The position numbers were made by a program, and so were the translations under genes. A stretch of DNA of 10,060 nt. It comes from Bacillota bacterium (GTDB lineage: Bacteria > Bacillota > Clostridia > Tissierellales > Sedimentibacteraceae). Below are positions 1 through 6,764 of this stretch, one piece after another. The stretch covers positions 1-10,060 of the forward strand of contig JAEZGU010000093.1 in assembly GCA_023416855.1 (NCBI GenBank), written 5' to 3'. The number at the start of each line of letters is the position of its first letter. Position 1 is the stretch's first letter. The notes below the pieces were generated by a model. It did not search any database. It was not told where the DNA came from and saw only the letters and a list, made by a program, of their open reading frames with translations.

Positions 1-420
1 ATATAGATATTGTCTATTATATAATAATTTTTCTAAAACAACAATTATATTGTCAGAATATCTCCCTTCATTGTATTGAGGGTAAATTGAATTTAAGTTA
101 TCATCATATACCTGGAAATCCTTAGCATTGCTGCTCAAGATCGCATTTCCTTCAAAATTGGGAAATTCTTTTTTTATATTTGCAACATCTTGATTTATAA
201 TGTTTCGTTCAAACTTCTGAAACTCAAATATCATACATCCTGCAGATGTTGTTGTTGCTACAATTAATATAATCATAATGTAAATAAGCAAATAAGAGGC
301 AGAAATTTTAAATGCAATAGAAAATTTCAACCTTTTTAAAAGCTCAATTACAAATCTTGCTATTAAATTTAAAGGGTAAAGCAATATATTTATTATCGAG
401 TTTAATATTCTTCTAATCAT
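1..420 (-). CDS. Sensor histidine kinase, N-terminal part only (runs off left edge)
   Basis: An open frame of 140 codons starts with ATG at 420 and stays open to the window edge. The first ~35 residues are basic and amphipathic (MIRRILNSII...). A strong membrane segment follows at about residues 39-66, and then a hydrophilic stretch from about residue 67 that would lie outside the cell as the start of a sensor domain. The HAMP, dimerisation and ATPase domains are not in the window, so the kinase call rests on position. The gene begins 8 bases after the stop of an OmpR-type response regulator on the same strand, the usual regulator-kinase operon order. The ribosome binding site is weak (GAGAG five bases before ATG, within the palindrome GAGAGCTCTC at 421-430), which suggests translational coupling to the regulator. 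The stimulus cannot be told. Confidence 0.75.
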   Translation of the reverse strand, partial: MIRRILNSIINILLYPLNLIARFVIELLKRLKFSIAFKISASYLLIYIMIILIVATTTSAGCMIFEFQKFERNIINQDVANIKKEFPNFEGNAILSSNAKDFQVYDDNLNSIYPQYNEGRYSDNIIVVLEKLLYNRQYLY

Positions 421-428
421 GAGAGCTC

Positions 429-1118
429 TCAATTCCTTATGATATAACCTACTCCTCTTACTGTTTCAATAAGATTTATATTGTATTTCTGGTCAATTTT
501 ACTTCTTAAATATCTTATATATACATCTATAATATTTGTATCTCCAAAATAATCATATCCCCAAACCTTGTCAAGTATCTTTTCTCTTGATAATACTATG
601 TTTTTATTTATCATCAAAAATTCTAACAATTCAAATTCTTTCTTTGTTAAATCAATATTTTCATTGTCATATTCAACTTTATAATTATTTTTGGACAATT
701 TTAACTTTCCTATCTCCAGTATTGAAGAATCTGCTATAGTCTTTGTTTTGTTCTCGCTTCTTTTTAAAAGTACTCTTATGCGTGCTAAAAGCTCTTCAAC
801 AGCAAAAGGCTTCGTCATATAATCATCTGCTCCTATATCAAGTCCCGTAACTTTATCAGAAATATCATCCTTTGCAGTAAGCATGATAATAGGAACATCC
901 GATGTCTGTCTTAATCTTCTGCACACTTCTATTCCACTTAAGCCCGGTAGCATTAAATCAAGAATTATAACATCAACATCAGGTAATTTACCTTTTTCTA
1001 ATCCATCTCTACCGTTATTAGCAATTTCTATTTCATATCCTTCATATTTTAATTCAAGCTCTAAAAACCGAGCTATTTTTGCTTCATCTTCAACAATAAG
1101 AATTTTCTTCTTTTCCAT
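429..1118 (-). CDS. OmpR/PhoB-family response regulator
   Basis: This is a 229-residue DNA-binding response regulator, typical length for the family. The receiver domain (about 1-120) has the acidic pocket E10/D11, the phospho-acceptor D54 in ILDLMLPG, the switch T81 and the conserved K103 (TKPF). The C-terminal winged-helix domain (about 130-229) shows the usual WGYDYFGDTNIIDVYIRYLR segment and ends in RGVGYII. It should be phosphorylated by the kinase encoded directly downstream. I chose the ATG at 1118, not a longer frame from 1154, for three reasons: a GAGG site lies six bases upstream, the family starts with a KKKILIVEDE-like strand, and the longer start would lie upstream of the -10 box of the gene's own promoter. 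Close relatives regulate envelope, phosphate or antibiotic responses, but the target here cannot be assigned. Confidence 0.95.
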   Translation of the reverse strand: MEKKKILIVEDEAKIARFLELELKYEGYEIEIANNGRDGLEKGKLPDVDVIILDLMLPGLSGIEVCRRLRQTSDVPIIMLTAKDDISDKVTGLDIGADDYMTKPFAVEELLARIRVLLKRSENKTKTIADSSILEIGKLKLSKNNYKVEYDNENIDLTKKEFELLEFLMINKNIVLSREKILDKVWGYDYFGDTNIIDVYIRYLRSKIDQKYNINLIETVRGVGYIIRN

Positions 1119-1142
1119 AACATACCTCAGCCTTTTTCTACC

Positions 1143-1171
1143 ATTATACTGCAAAAGAAATATCAGGTCAA
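1143..1171 (-). promoter_or_regulatory. Sigma-A promoter of the two-component operon
   Basis: Reading the minus strand, TTGACC (1166-1171) and TATAAT (1143-1148) are separated by exactly 17 bases, which is near consensus. Transcription should start near 1136, giving a leader of only about 17 bases that contains the GAGG ribosome binding site. The -35 box and most of the spacer lie inside the terminator hairpin of the preceding DUF4342 gene. Confidence 0.8.
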
Positions 1172-1189
1172 ATGCCTGATATTTCTTTT
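1153..1189 (-). terminator. Intrinsic terminator of the DUF4342 gene
   Basis: A perfect 15-bp inverted repeat (1153-1167 with 1175-1189) has a 7-base loop. On the minus strand the GC-containing core CCTGATAT is followed by a U-rich run (TTTCTTTT). It begins two bases after the DUF4342 stop codon. Because both flanks are A/T-rich it could also act on the plus strand, but no plus-strand gene precedes it. Confidence 0.8.
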
Positions 1190-1190
1190 T

Positions 1191-1685
1191 CTATTCAATA
1201 ATTATTTCATTTTCTGTTGTATCTTCTTCGTCAATAACTATGTTTATTTCATCATCTTTTATTATTTTTTCTGACTTTACTTTAATTTTTTCGACTGTTT
1301 CTTTCATGTTTTTCTTGATACCATCAACGTTTATAGAACCTTTAGCTCTGTAAATCTTAATTTTGCATGATGTTAGAATTGCTAATATCAATATGAATAT
1401 TACAACCCAGAAAGCCATCATGAAAGAAATTAACACGATTATTAAAGGAACATCTAATAATATATTTCCAGTTTCATTTTTAATAGACATTTTTAAAGAC
1501 AATAATCTGTTTGTAAAGCTTGTAAAGCTTCCTTTATATTCATTCTTTTTTCCTTTTTTGTTTTCAAGCTCTATAATTGATTTAATTAAATCTCCGTCAT
1601 TTTTTTCTAATGTTGCTTTAGCTTCTTCATAGCTTACATTAACCCTATTTCTTAATTCATCGATTTGTTCCAAAGTTACTTTCAT
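1191..1685 (-). CDS. DUF4342 domain protein with UBA-like N-terminus and membrane segment
   Basis: This is a 164-residue protein. Residues 3-42 (TLEQIDELRNRVNVSYEEAK..., then GDLIKSIIEL) match the pattern of the UBA/TS-N-like helical module seen at the start of DUF4342 proteins. A short basic linker follows, then a charged region ending in a long hydrophobic stretch at about 79-107, which should be a membrane anchor or hydrophobic hairpin. The C-terminal ~55 residues are highly charged: lysine-rich at 124-143 and acidic from 144 to the end. DUF4342 proteins are common in Clostridia and have no established function. The C-tail here looks longer than in the short family members I recall. The ATG at 1685 has a good GGAGG site nine bases upstream. 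It is transcribed alone, ends in its own terminator, and is divergent from the transporter gene. I recognise the family from memory of its sequence pattern. Confidence 0.8.
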   Translation of the reverse strand: MKVTLEQIDELRNRVNVSYEEAKATLEKNDGDLIKSIIELENKKGKKNEYKGSFTSFTNRLLSLKMSIKNETGNILLDVPLIIVLISFMMAFWVVIFILILAILTSCKIKIYRAKGSINVDGIKKNMKETVEKIKVKSEKIIKDDEINIVIDEEDTTENEIIIE

Positions 1686-1788
1686 TTATTTCAACCTCCA
1701 TTTGTTATTTCTTTTGATACTAATATACCTTTAAATAATTAATATGTATTTACAACAATATTAAAAAATCATTAGAAATATATTAAAC

Positions 1789-1824
1789 ATTAAATTTAAT
1801 CTAATTATAGAAACAATTAAATTT
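1789..1824. repeat. AT palindrome and partial second copy in a divergent promoter region
   Basis: A perfect 12-bp palindrome, ATTAAATTTAAT, occupies 1789-1800. Its first nine bases recur at 1816-1824, 27 bases on. Both lie in the 180-base gap between two divergent genes (DUF4342 protein and AEC transporter). Such an arrangement can be a regulator binding site, but in sequence this AT-rich chance occurrence is quite possible. No clear -35/-10 pair could be assigned to either gene in this gap. Confidence 0.3.
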
Positions 1825-1865
1825 TCACACATAATATAAACAAGAGTAAAAATTGGAGGTTTATT

Positions 1866-2789
1866 TTGGGTATTTCATCAATTACAGAAAGTGTTGTTTC
1901 TTTATTTATAATTATTTTAGTAGGTGTATACGCAAGCAAAAAAAATATAATCACACAAGAAATAAACAAAGGGTTAACAGACATCCTTATAAAAATTGCA
2001 CTTCCATTTATGATTGTATCATCTTTTATGTTTACATACGATGAATCCATAAAATCTAATGTATTTGCAACATTTTATCTAAGCTTGGCAGCATATGCAG
2101 TTATGGTTTTTGTTTCACTAATATTATTAATTCCGGTTAAAAATGACAAGAAAACAGTTTTACACTTTGCTAATGTATTTGTAAATACCGGTTATATTGG
2201 ATTCCCTGTATTAAACTCAATATATGGATATGAAGGTGTTGTTTATGGTTCAATTTTTAATTTGTATTTTGTTATTTTTTTATGGACTTATGGCATACTT
2301 CTGTACAAAGGAAAATTAGATAATGGTTACTTGAAAAGAGAAATTATCAGTCTGTTGTTTAACCCTTCCATTATAGCAGTGATAATAGGTATAATTATCA
2401 TGCTATTTAATATACAAATAAAAGGTGCTCTGCTTTCAAGTATAAAAAGCATTGGCAATATTACTGGTCCACTATCTATGTTAATAATAGGCGTAATATT
2501 ATCAAAAGTTAAAATTAAACAACATATCAATGATTGGACAGTTTATTACGGTATAATTATAAAATTAATTATTATACCTGTAATTACATATTTGATTTCT
2601 TTATTATTAAATGAAATGTCTATAGCAGTTTATTCAGTAATTATTATGACAGCCATGCCTGCATCAGCAATGACATCCATATTAGCAGAAAATTATAATA
2701 AAGAAAAAGAATTTGCAGCCATTATCGTTTCAGCTACTACACTTATTTCATTAATAACAGTTCCACTACTGATAAAAATTATAACATAA
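1866..2789 (+). CDS. AEC-family membrane transporter (auxin efflux carrier-like)
   Basis: This is a 307-residue integral membrane protein with about ten hydrophobic segments in two halves joined by a more polar region near residues 147-160. The arrangement and length fit the auxin efflux carrier (AEC, PF03547) family of bile-acid/anion-type secondary carriers. Family-type motifs are FVNTGYIGFPVL (105-116) in the first half and MPASAMTSILAENY (264-277) in the second; both place small and helix-breaking residues in the substrate crossover region. Bacterial members export or import small organic anions such as malate, but the substrate here cannot be read from sequence. The start is TTG at 1866, supported by a strong GGAGG (1855-1859) six bases upstream; no ATG fits that site. 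It is a single-gene unit, convergent with the nfo-udp operon. Confidence 0.9.
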   Translation: MGISSITESVVSLFIIILVGVYASKKNIITQEINKGLTDILIKIALPFMIVSSFMFTYDESIKSNVFATFYLSLAAYAVMVFVSLILLIPVKNDKKTVLHFANVFVNTGYIGFPVLNSIYGYEGVVYGSIFNLYFVIFLWTYGILLYKGKLDNGYLKREIISLLFNPSIIAVIIGIIIMLFNIQIKGALLSSIKSIGNITGPLSMLIIGVILSKVKIKQHINDWTVYYGIIIKLIIIPVITYLISLLLNEMSIAVYSVIIMTAMPASAMTSILAENYNKEKEFAAIIVSATTLISLITVPLLIKIIT

Positions 2790-2812
2790 ATGACAAGGTT
2801 TCCCTTGTCATT
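2789..2812. terminator. Probable bidirectional terminator between transporter and udp
   Basis: A perfect 10-bp stem (AATGACAAGG, 2789-2798, with 2803-2812) has a 4-base loop and sits between two convergent genes. It begins at the last base of the transporter stop codon and overlaps the last codons and stop of udp (2808-2810). Uridine-rich sequence follows on the minus strand (TTATGTTATAATTTTT); on the plus strand the run is weak, so termination in that direction is less certain. Confidence 0.6.
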
Positions 2813-3581
2813 GCTTATCTTGCTTTATTAATATTCTTATTGCTTCAATTGCTGCTTTTATGGCTGCTTCTGTATCATGCTCTTGAGGGTCATCTAATCC
2901 TAATCTTCTTCTTTCTTGGTTTGCAACTACATTTAATATAGCTCCAACTCGTACTCTTCTATATGCACCCACTATAAACAAAGCAGCTGATTCCATTTCA
3001 GAAGCTAATGCTCCTAATCTTAGCCACGCTTCCCACTTATTTGTCAAGTCATAGCTTACTGGCTTAATTTCCGGTGAGTGCTGTCCGTAAAACGAGTCTT
3101 TGCACTGAACTATTCCAACATGATACTTTTTTCCTAAATTTTCTGATGCTTTTACTAATGCATTTAGCACCTCATAATTAGAAACTGCAGGAAATTCCAT
3201 TGGTGCATATTCTCTGCTTGTTCCTTCCATACGAATAGCTCCTGATGCTATGACTAAGTCGCCTCCCATTACATTTACATCCATACCGCCGCTTGTACCC
3301 ACACGTATAAATGTATCAGCTCCTATATTTGTTAATTCCTCCAAAGCTATTGCAGCAGAAGGTCCCCCTATACCTGTTGATGTTACACTTACTTTTACTC
3401 CGTCTATATAGCCTGTATATGTAACATATTCTCTATGGTCTGCCACTAATACAGCATTGTCAAAATGCTTTGCAATTTTTTCACATCTTTTAGGATCTCC
3501 GGGCAATATTACGTATTTGCCCACATCGCCCTCCTTCATATTAATATGATATTGAACATCTTTAGAATATACAGTACTCAT
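2808..3581 (-). CDS. udp: Uridine phosphorylase family nucleoside phosphorylase
   Basis: This is a 257-residue cytosolic enzyme of the NP-I (PNP/UDP) fold that splits a nucleoside with phosphate to free base and ribose-1-phosphate, in nucleoside salvage. The phosphate-binding residues are present: G28 and R32 in LPGDPKR, R50 in DHREY, and R93 in RVGTSGG. STGIGGPS (68-75) and EMES (195-198, ribose binding) are also intact. RMEGTSREYAPMEFPA (117-132) and the helix after W183 resemble uridine phosphorylase more than the hexameric purine enzyme DeoD. In the specificity loop, Q167 matches the uracil-contacting Gln of E. coli Udp, but the Arg two residues later is replaced by S169 (GQHSPEIKP), so the preferred base is uncertain. 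ATG at 3581 has a good GGGAGG site. It is the second gene of an operon with nfo, 14 bases downstream of its stop. Confidence 0.85.
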   Translation of the reverse strand: MSTVYSKDVQYHINMKEGDVGKYVILPGDPKRCEKIAKHFDNAVLVADHREYVTYTGYIDGVKVSVTSTGIGGPSAAIALEELTNIGADTFIRVGTSGGMDVNVMGGDLVIASGAIRMEGTSREYAPMEFPAVSNYEVLNALVKASENLGKKYHVGIVQCKDSFYGQHSPEIKPVSYDLTNKWEAWLRLGALASEMESAALFIVGAYRRVRVGAILNVVANQERRRLGLDDPQEHDTEAAIKAAIEAIRILIKQDKQ

Positions 3582-3595
3582 AAGTCCTCCCTAAA

Positions 3596-4429
3596 TTAAT
3601 ATTTATATGCTTCTCTCAGCATTTTAATTTCTTTTTCGTGTCCATCCAATTCATTAGGTGTTTCTAGTATAAAAGGTAAATTTCTTAGTTTTGGATGATT
3701 AATAATTCTTGTTATTGCCTCAAAACCAATTTGTCCATTGCCAATAGTTTCATGTCTGTCTTTCTTACTGTTAAAAGGATTTTTACTATCGTTTAAGTGT
3801 ATTGCATATAATTTATTAAGTCCAATAATTTTGTCAAATTCATCTAAAACACCGTCTAAATCATTAACTATATCATATCCTGAATCATAAACGTGACATG
3901 TATCAAGGCATACTCCTATTTTTTCGGATAAGTTTACTCCATCAATTATTTGCTTTAATTCTTCAAAGGTTCTTCCTATTTCCGTTCCTTTGCCTGACAT
4001 AGTTTCTAATAAAACGATTGTAGTTTGATTTTCTTTTATTACTTTATTTAATGCTTCTATTATATATTTTATGCCAATTTCAACACCTTGCTTTACATGG
4101 CTTCCCGGATGAAAATTATAATAATTATGAGGTAAAAACTCCATTCTTATTAAATCATCCTCTAATACCTGTAGAGCAAATTCTCTTGTTTGTTCGTCAG
4201 CTGAGCTAATATTTAATGTATATGGCGCATGTCCAACAACCTTTGCAAATTCACATTTTTCCATTATATCTCTTAGCTTTTCAACATCTTCAACATCTAT
4301 ATTTTTCGCCTTACTTCCTCTTGGGTTGCGGGTAAAATATTGAAAAGTATTAGCTCCTATTTTTAATGCATCTTTTCCCATTTTCTCATATCCGTTAGAC
4401 ACGGACAAATGACATCCTATTTTTAACAT
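3596..4429 (-). CDS. nfo: Deoxyribonuclease IV (endonuclease IV), AP endonuclease
   Basis: This is a 277-residue TIM-barrel AP endonuclease (EC 3.1.21.2) that cuts DNA 5' of abasic sites and trims 3' blocking groups in base-excision repair. All nine trinuclear zinc ligands of the family can be seen: H67 (GHAPY), H107 (FHPGSH), E142 (LLETMSGKG), D176 and H179 (CLDTCH), H211 (HLNDSK), D224 and H226 (DRHE) and E256 (ILETPN). Length and N-terminus (MLKIGCHLSVSNGYEK) are those of a complete enzyme. ATG at 4429 is preceded by GGAGGT. It is the first gene of a two-gene operon with udp; the nucleoside phosphorylase partner suggests joint handling of nucleic-acid breakdown products, but this is only contextual. 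It has its own promoter just upstream. Confidence 0.97.
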   Translation of the reverse strand: MLKIGCHLSVSNGYEKMGKDALKIGANTFQYFTRNPRGSKAKNIDVEDVEKLRDIMEKCEFAKVVGHAPYTLNISSADEQTREFALQVLEDDLIRMEFLPHNYYNFHPGSHVKQGVEIGIKYIIEALNKVIKENQTTIVLLETMSGKGTEIGRTFEELKQIIDGVNLSEKIGVCLDTCHVYDSGYDIVNDLDGVLDEFDKIIGLNKLYAIHLNDSKNPFNSKKDRHETIGNGQIGFEAITRIINHPKLRNLPFILETPNELDGHEKEIKMLREAYKY

Positions 4430-4447
4430 AATACCTCCATGCTTATT

Positions 4448-4476
4448 ATTATACCCTTAATATAAATCATAAACAA
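4448..4476 (-). promoter_or_regulatory. Promoter of the nfo-udp operon
   Basis: The minus strand carries a perfect TATAAT (4448-4453) with TTGTTT (4471-4476) 17 bases upstream; the -35 is weak (3 of 6). Transcription would begin near 4441, leaving a leader of about 12 bases that is almost entirely the GGAGG ribosome binding site. It starts 15 bases after the thrS terminator hairpin. Confidence 0.6.
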
Positions 4477-4491
4477 CAATTAGATAACTAA

Positions 4492-4529
4492 AATAGGGTT
4501 ATTGTCATATTCATGACAATAACCCTATT
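4492..4529 (-). terminator. Intrinsic terminator of thrS
   Basis: A perfect 17-bp inverted repeat (4492-4508 with 4513-4529, including the GC-rich AGGG/CCCT) has a 4-base loop and lies 11 bases after the thrS stop. It is followed on the minus strand by a short U-rich run (TATTTTAGTT). It separates thrS from the nfo promoter. Confidence 0.85.
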
Positions 4530-4540
4530 CACTTATTTAC

Positions 4541-6466
4541 CTACACTAACTGTGGTGAGTCGTTTTCTCTGTTTTTTATTTTGTCTATAATTATATTACT
4601 TAAATCTTCTATGTTCATGCTTCCTATATCACCTTTTTGTCTTTCTCTTACTGATACAGTACCACTTTCAGCTTCTTTTTCTCCTACAATTAGCATATAA
4701 GGAACTTTTTCCATTTGAGCTTCTCTAATTTTATAACCAATCTTTTCAGCTCTTGAATCTAACTCTACTCTGATGTTCAAATCAAATAGCTGTTCTTTTA
4801 CTTTTAATGCATAGTCCATATATTTATCAGATATAGGAAGTATTTTAACCTGAACAGGTGCTAACCATGTTGGAAATGCTCCTGCATACTGTTCTATTAA
4901 AATACCGAAGAATCTTTCAATACTTCCAATTGCAACACGGTGAATCATTATAGGTCTATGTTTCTGTCCGTCAGCTCCTATATATTCAAGCTCAAAACGC
5001 TGTGGCTCTTGATAATCTAACTGGATAGTTCCACACTGCCATGTTCTTCCTATGCAGTCAGTTAGATGGAAGTCTATCTTAGGTCCATAGAATGCACCAT
5101 CACCCTCGTTAATGACAAAATCAAGTCCTAATTCCTCTAATGCTTGCTTTAATGCAGCTTCTGCTAAATCCCAATCATTTATATCTCCCATAAATTTCTC
5201 TGGACGTGTTGAAAGCTCCACATGATATGAGAAACCGAAAGTTTTGTACATTTCATCTATTAAATTTGCAACTCCCTTTATTTCGTCTTTAATTTGTTCA
5301 GGAAGCATAAATATATGAGAATCGTCCTGAGTAAATGCTCTTACACGCATAAGTCCATGAAGGGCTCCTGATAATTCATGTCTGTGAACTCTTCCCACTT
5401 CTGCTAATCTTAATGGGAAATCCTTGTAGGAATGCATGCTGTTTGCATACACTAATATTCCACCTGGGCAGTTCATTGGTTTTATAGCAAAATCTTGATC
5501 ATCTATTACAGTTGTATACATATTTTCTTTATAATTGTACCAATGTCCTGATACTTCCCAAAGGTGTCTATTTAATATTATAGGAGATTCAATTTCTTTA
5601 TATCCTGCTTTTCTATGAACCTCTCTCCAATACTTCATTAGCTCATTTTTTACTTCAACACCTTTTGGTAAGAAAAATGGGAATCCCGGGCCTTCTTCTG
5701 ACATAAAATATAGTTCAAGTTCCTTACCAAGCTTTCTATGGTCACGCTTTTTAGCTTCTTCAAGCATTTTTAAATAATCTTCTAAATCCTTTGCTTTTTC
5801 AAAGCTTATACCATAAATTCTTTGAAGCATTTTATTGTTTTCATTGCCTCTCCAATAAGCACCTGCAATACTTAACAGCTTCATTGCTTTTGGTTTTTTA
5901 GTAGATTCAAGATGTGGTCCGGCGCAAAGGTCAACAAAATCTCCTTGCTTATAGAACGATATTATAGCATCTTCCGGTAAATCTTGAATTAATTCCACCT
6001 TATAATCTTCTTGTCTTCCCTCCATGAATTTTATAGCTTCAGCTCGTGGAAGTTCAAATCTTTCTAATTCTAATCCTTCTTTAACTATTTTTTTCATTTC
6101 AGCTTCAATTTTTTCAAAGTCTTCTACAACAAATCTATGTTCTACATCAATGTCATAGTAAAACCCATTGTCTATGGCAGGACCTATTGCCAATTTTGCA
6201 TCCGGCCACAATCTTTTTACTGCATGAGCTAAAATATGTGATGATGTATGCCAAAATACATCCTTTCCTTCTTTTTCTTCAAATTTTAAGAATTTAATAG
6301 TTCCATCTTCTTTTATCGCTTCCATAAGACCAATTGTTTTTCCGTTATAAACAGCTCCAACAACATTTCTTGCTAAACCTTCGCTTATGCTTTTAGCTAC
6401 ATCCATTGCTAATATTCCGTCTTCATATTCTCTGACACTGTTGTCAGGTAATGTTAATTTAATCAT
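4541..6466 (-). CDS. thrS: Threonyl-tRNA synthetase
   Basis: This is a 641-residue class II enzyme that charges tRNA-Thr with threonine and edits Ser-tRNA-Thr. Domains in order: TGS (about 1-62), editing domain with H73/H77 (HTSSH) and C181/H185 (CAGPH), catalytic core from about 240 with the zinc ligands C333 (MNCPG), H384 (DDSHIF) and H509 (IHR), motif 2 around R374-F378, and the anticodon-binding domain from about 538. All key editing and zinc residues are intact. After MNCPG the E. coli His is a Gly here (G336), which I take as a lineage variant. The start is ATG at 6466, behind GGGAGG. The frame is open back to 6598 but that segment is the T-box leader, and the family begins with a short TGS strand (MIKLTLPDNS), so the upstream 44 codons are not coding. 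It is regulated by the T-box and ends in its own terminator. Confidence 0.98.
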   Translation of the reverse strand: MIKLTLPDNSVREYEDGILAMDVAKSISEGLARNVVGAVYNGKTIGLMEAIKEDGTIKFLKFEEKEGKDVFWHTSSHILAHAVKRLWPDAKLAIGPAIDNGFYYDIDVEHRFVVEDFEKIEAEMKKIVKEGLELERFELPRAEAIKFMEGRQEDYKVELIQDLPEDAIISFYKQGDFVDLCAGPHLESTKKPKAMKLLSIAGAYWRGNENNKMLQRIYGISFEKAKDLEDYLKMLEEAKKRDHRKLGKELELYFMSEEGPGFPFFLPKGVEVKNELMKYWREVHRKAGYKEIESPIILNRHLWEVSGHWYNYKENMYTTVIDDQDFAIKPMNCPGGILVYANSMHSYKDFPLRLAEVGRVHRHELSGALHGLMRVRAFTQDDSHIFMLPEQIKDEIKGVANLIDEMYKTFGFSYHVELSTRPEKFMGDINDWDLAEAALKQALEELGLDFVINEGDGAFYGPKIDFHLTDCIGRTWQCGTIQLDYQEPQRFELEYIGADGQKHRPIMIHRVAIGSIERFFGILIEQYAGAFPTWLAPVQVKILPISDKYMDYALKVKEQLFDLNIRVELDSRAEKIGYKIREAQMEKVPYMLIVGEKEAESGTVSVRERQKGDIGSMNIEDLSNIIIDKIKNRENDSPQLV

Positions 6467-6497
6467 ATATACCTCCCAATTATTATTAAGTATTTTT

Positions 6498-6534
6498 AAA
6501 ATAAAAAATCCTTGAACATAAATATGTTCAAGGA
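6498..6534 (-). terminator. T-box regulatory terminator before thrS
   Basis: The minus strand forms a stem of 10 to 12 bp (6509-6520 with 6523-6534; TCCTTGAACA and its complement) followed by ATTTTTTATTTT, a classic U-tract. The 5' side (CGTCCTT) is shared with the alternative antiterminator, so formation depends on whether uncharged tRNA is bound. Confidence 0.9.
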
Positions 6535-6721
6535 CGAATTTACCGTGGTTCCACCTTAATTGCTTCTCAAGGGATTTAAGGCATCCATACCAAGTCATTA
6601 CGCATTTGCTTTCTGACTTAACTCCAGATTAGTTTTCAAACAGTCATACAAAGGAAGCTCACACCTTTCCTTCCCTCTCTTAATTGCTGTTTCTGCTCTA
6701 CTCGATCCTTCACAGTTCATT
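6503..6721 (-). promoter_or_regulatory. T-box riboswitch controlling thrS (threonine specifier ACU)
   Basis: This is an untranslated leader of about 215 bases that reads uncharged tRNA-Thr and permits thrS transcription when it is abundant. The T-box core AAGGTGGAACCACGG is at 6543-6557. In the antiterminator, AAGG pairs with CCTT and ACG with CGT, around the 7-base bulge UGGAACC. Stem I contains the AGTA S-turn, an AGAGAG bulge, and a GGAAG/CTTCC distal arm. The specifier loop reads GAAAACTAA, with ACT (a Thr codon) at 6631-6633, closed below by GGA/TCT and the kink-turn (TGAAGGA opposite TCTGGA), and above by AAACAG/CTGTTT. Stem III is AAGTCA/TGACTT (6614-6619 with 6592-6597). UGGA predicts U as the tRNA discriminator base. 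The secondary structure was drawn by eye. Confidence 0.93.
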
Positions 6722-6727
6722 TTGAGT

Positions 6728-6757
6728 ATTATATTACTTGCAATAAAGATTTGTCAA
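6728..6757 (-). promoter_or_regulatory. Consensus sigma-A promoter of thrS
   Basis: The minus strand has perfect consensus boxes TTGACA (6752-6757) and TATAAT (6728-6733) with an 18-base spacer. Transcription should start near 6721, the beginning of the T-box leader. The -35 box begins 7 bases after the stop codon of the upstream helicase gene. Confidence 0.9.
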
Positions 6758-6764
6758 TACTTTT

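Noticed and set aside
421..430. Palindrome GAGAGCTCTC between regulator and kinase as a control element
   Set aside because: A 10-bp palindrome without a loop can form only a 3-bp hairpin in RNA, and it is partly set by the stop codon and ribosome binding site.
1119..1154. Longer start of the response regulator at 1154 (12 extra residues)
   Set aside because: It lies upstream of the -10 box of the gene's own promoter, lacks a ribosome binding site and is not part of the receiver fold.
883..1179. Plus-strand open frame opposite the response regulator
   Set aside because: It is antisense to a clear gene, has a composition typical of a shadow frame, and no ribosome binding site.
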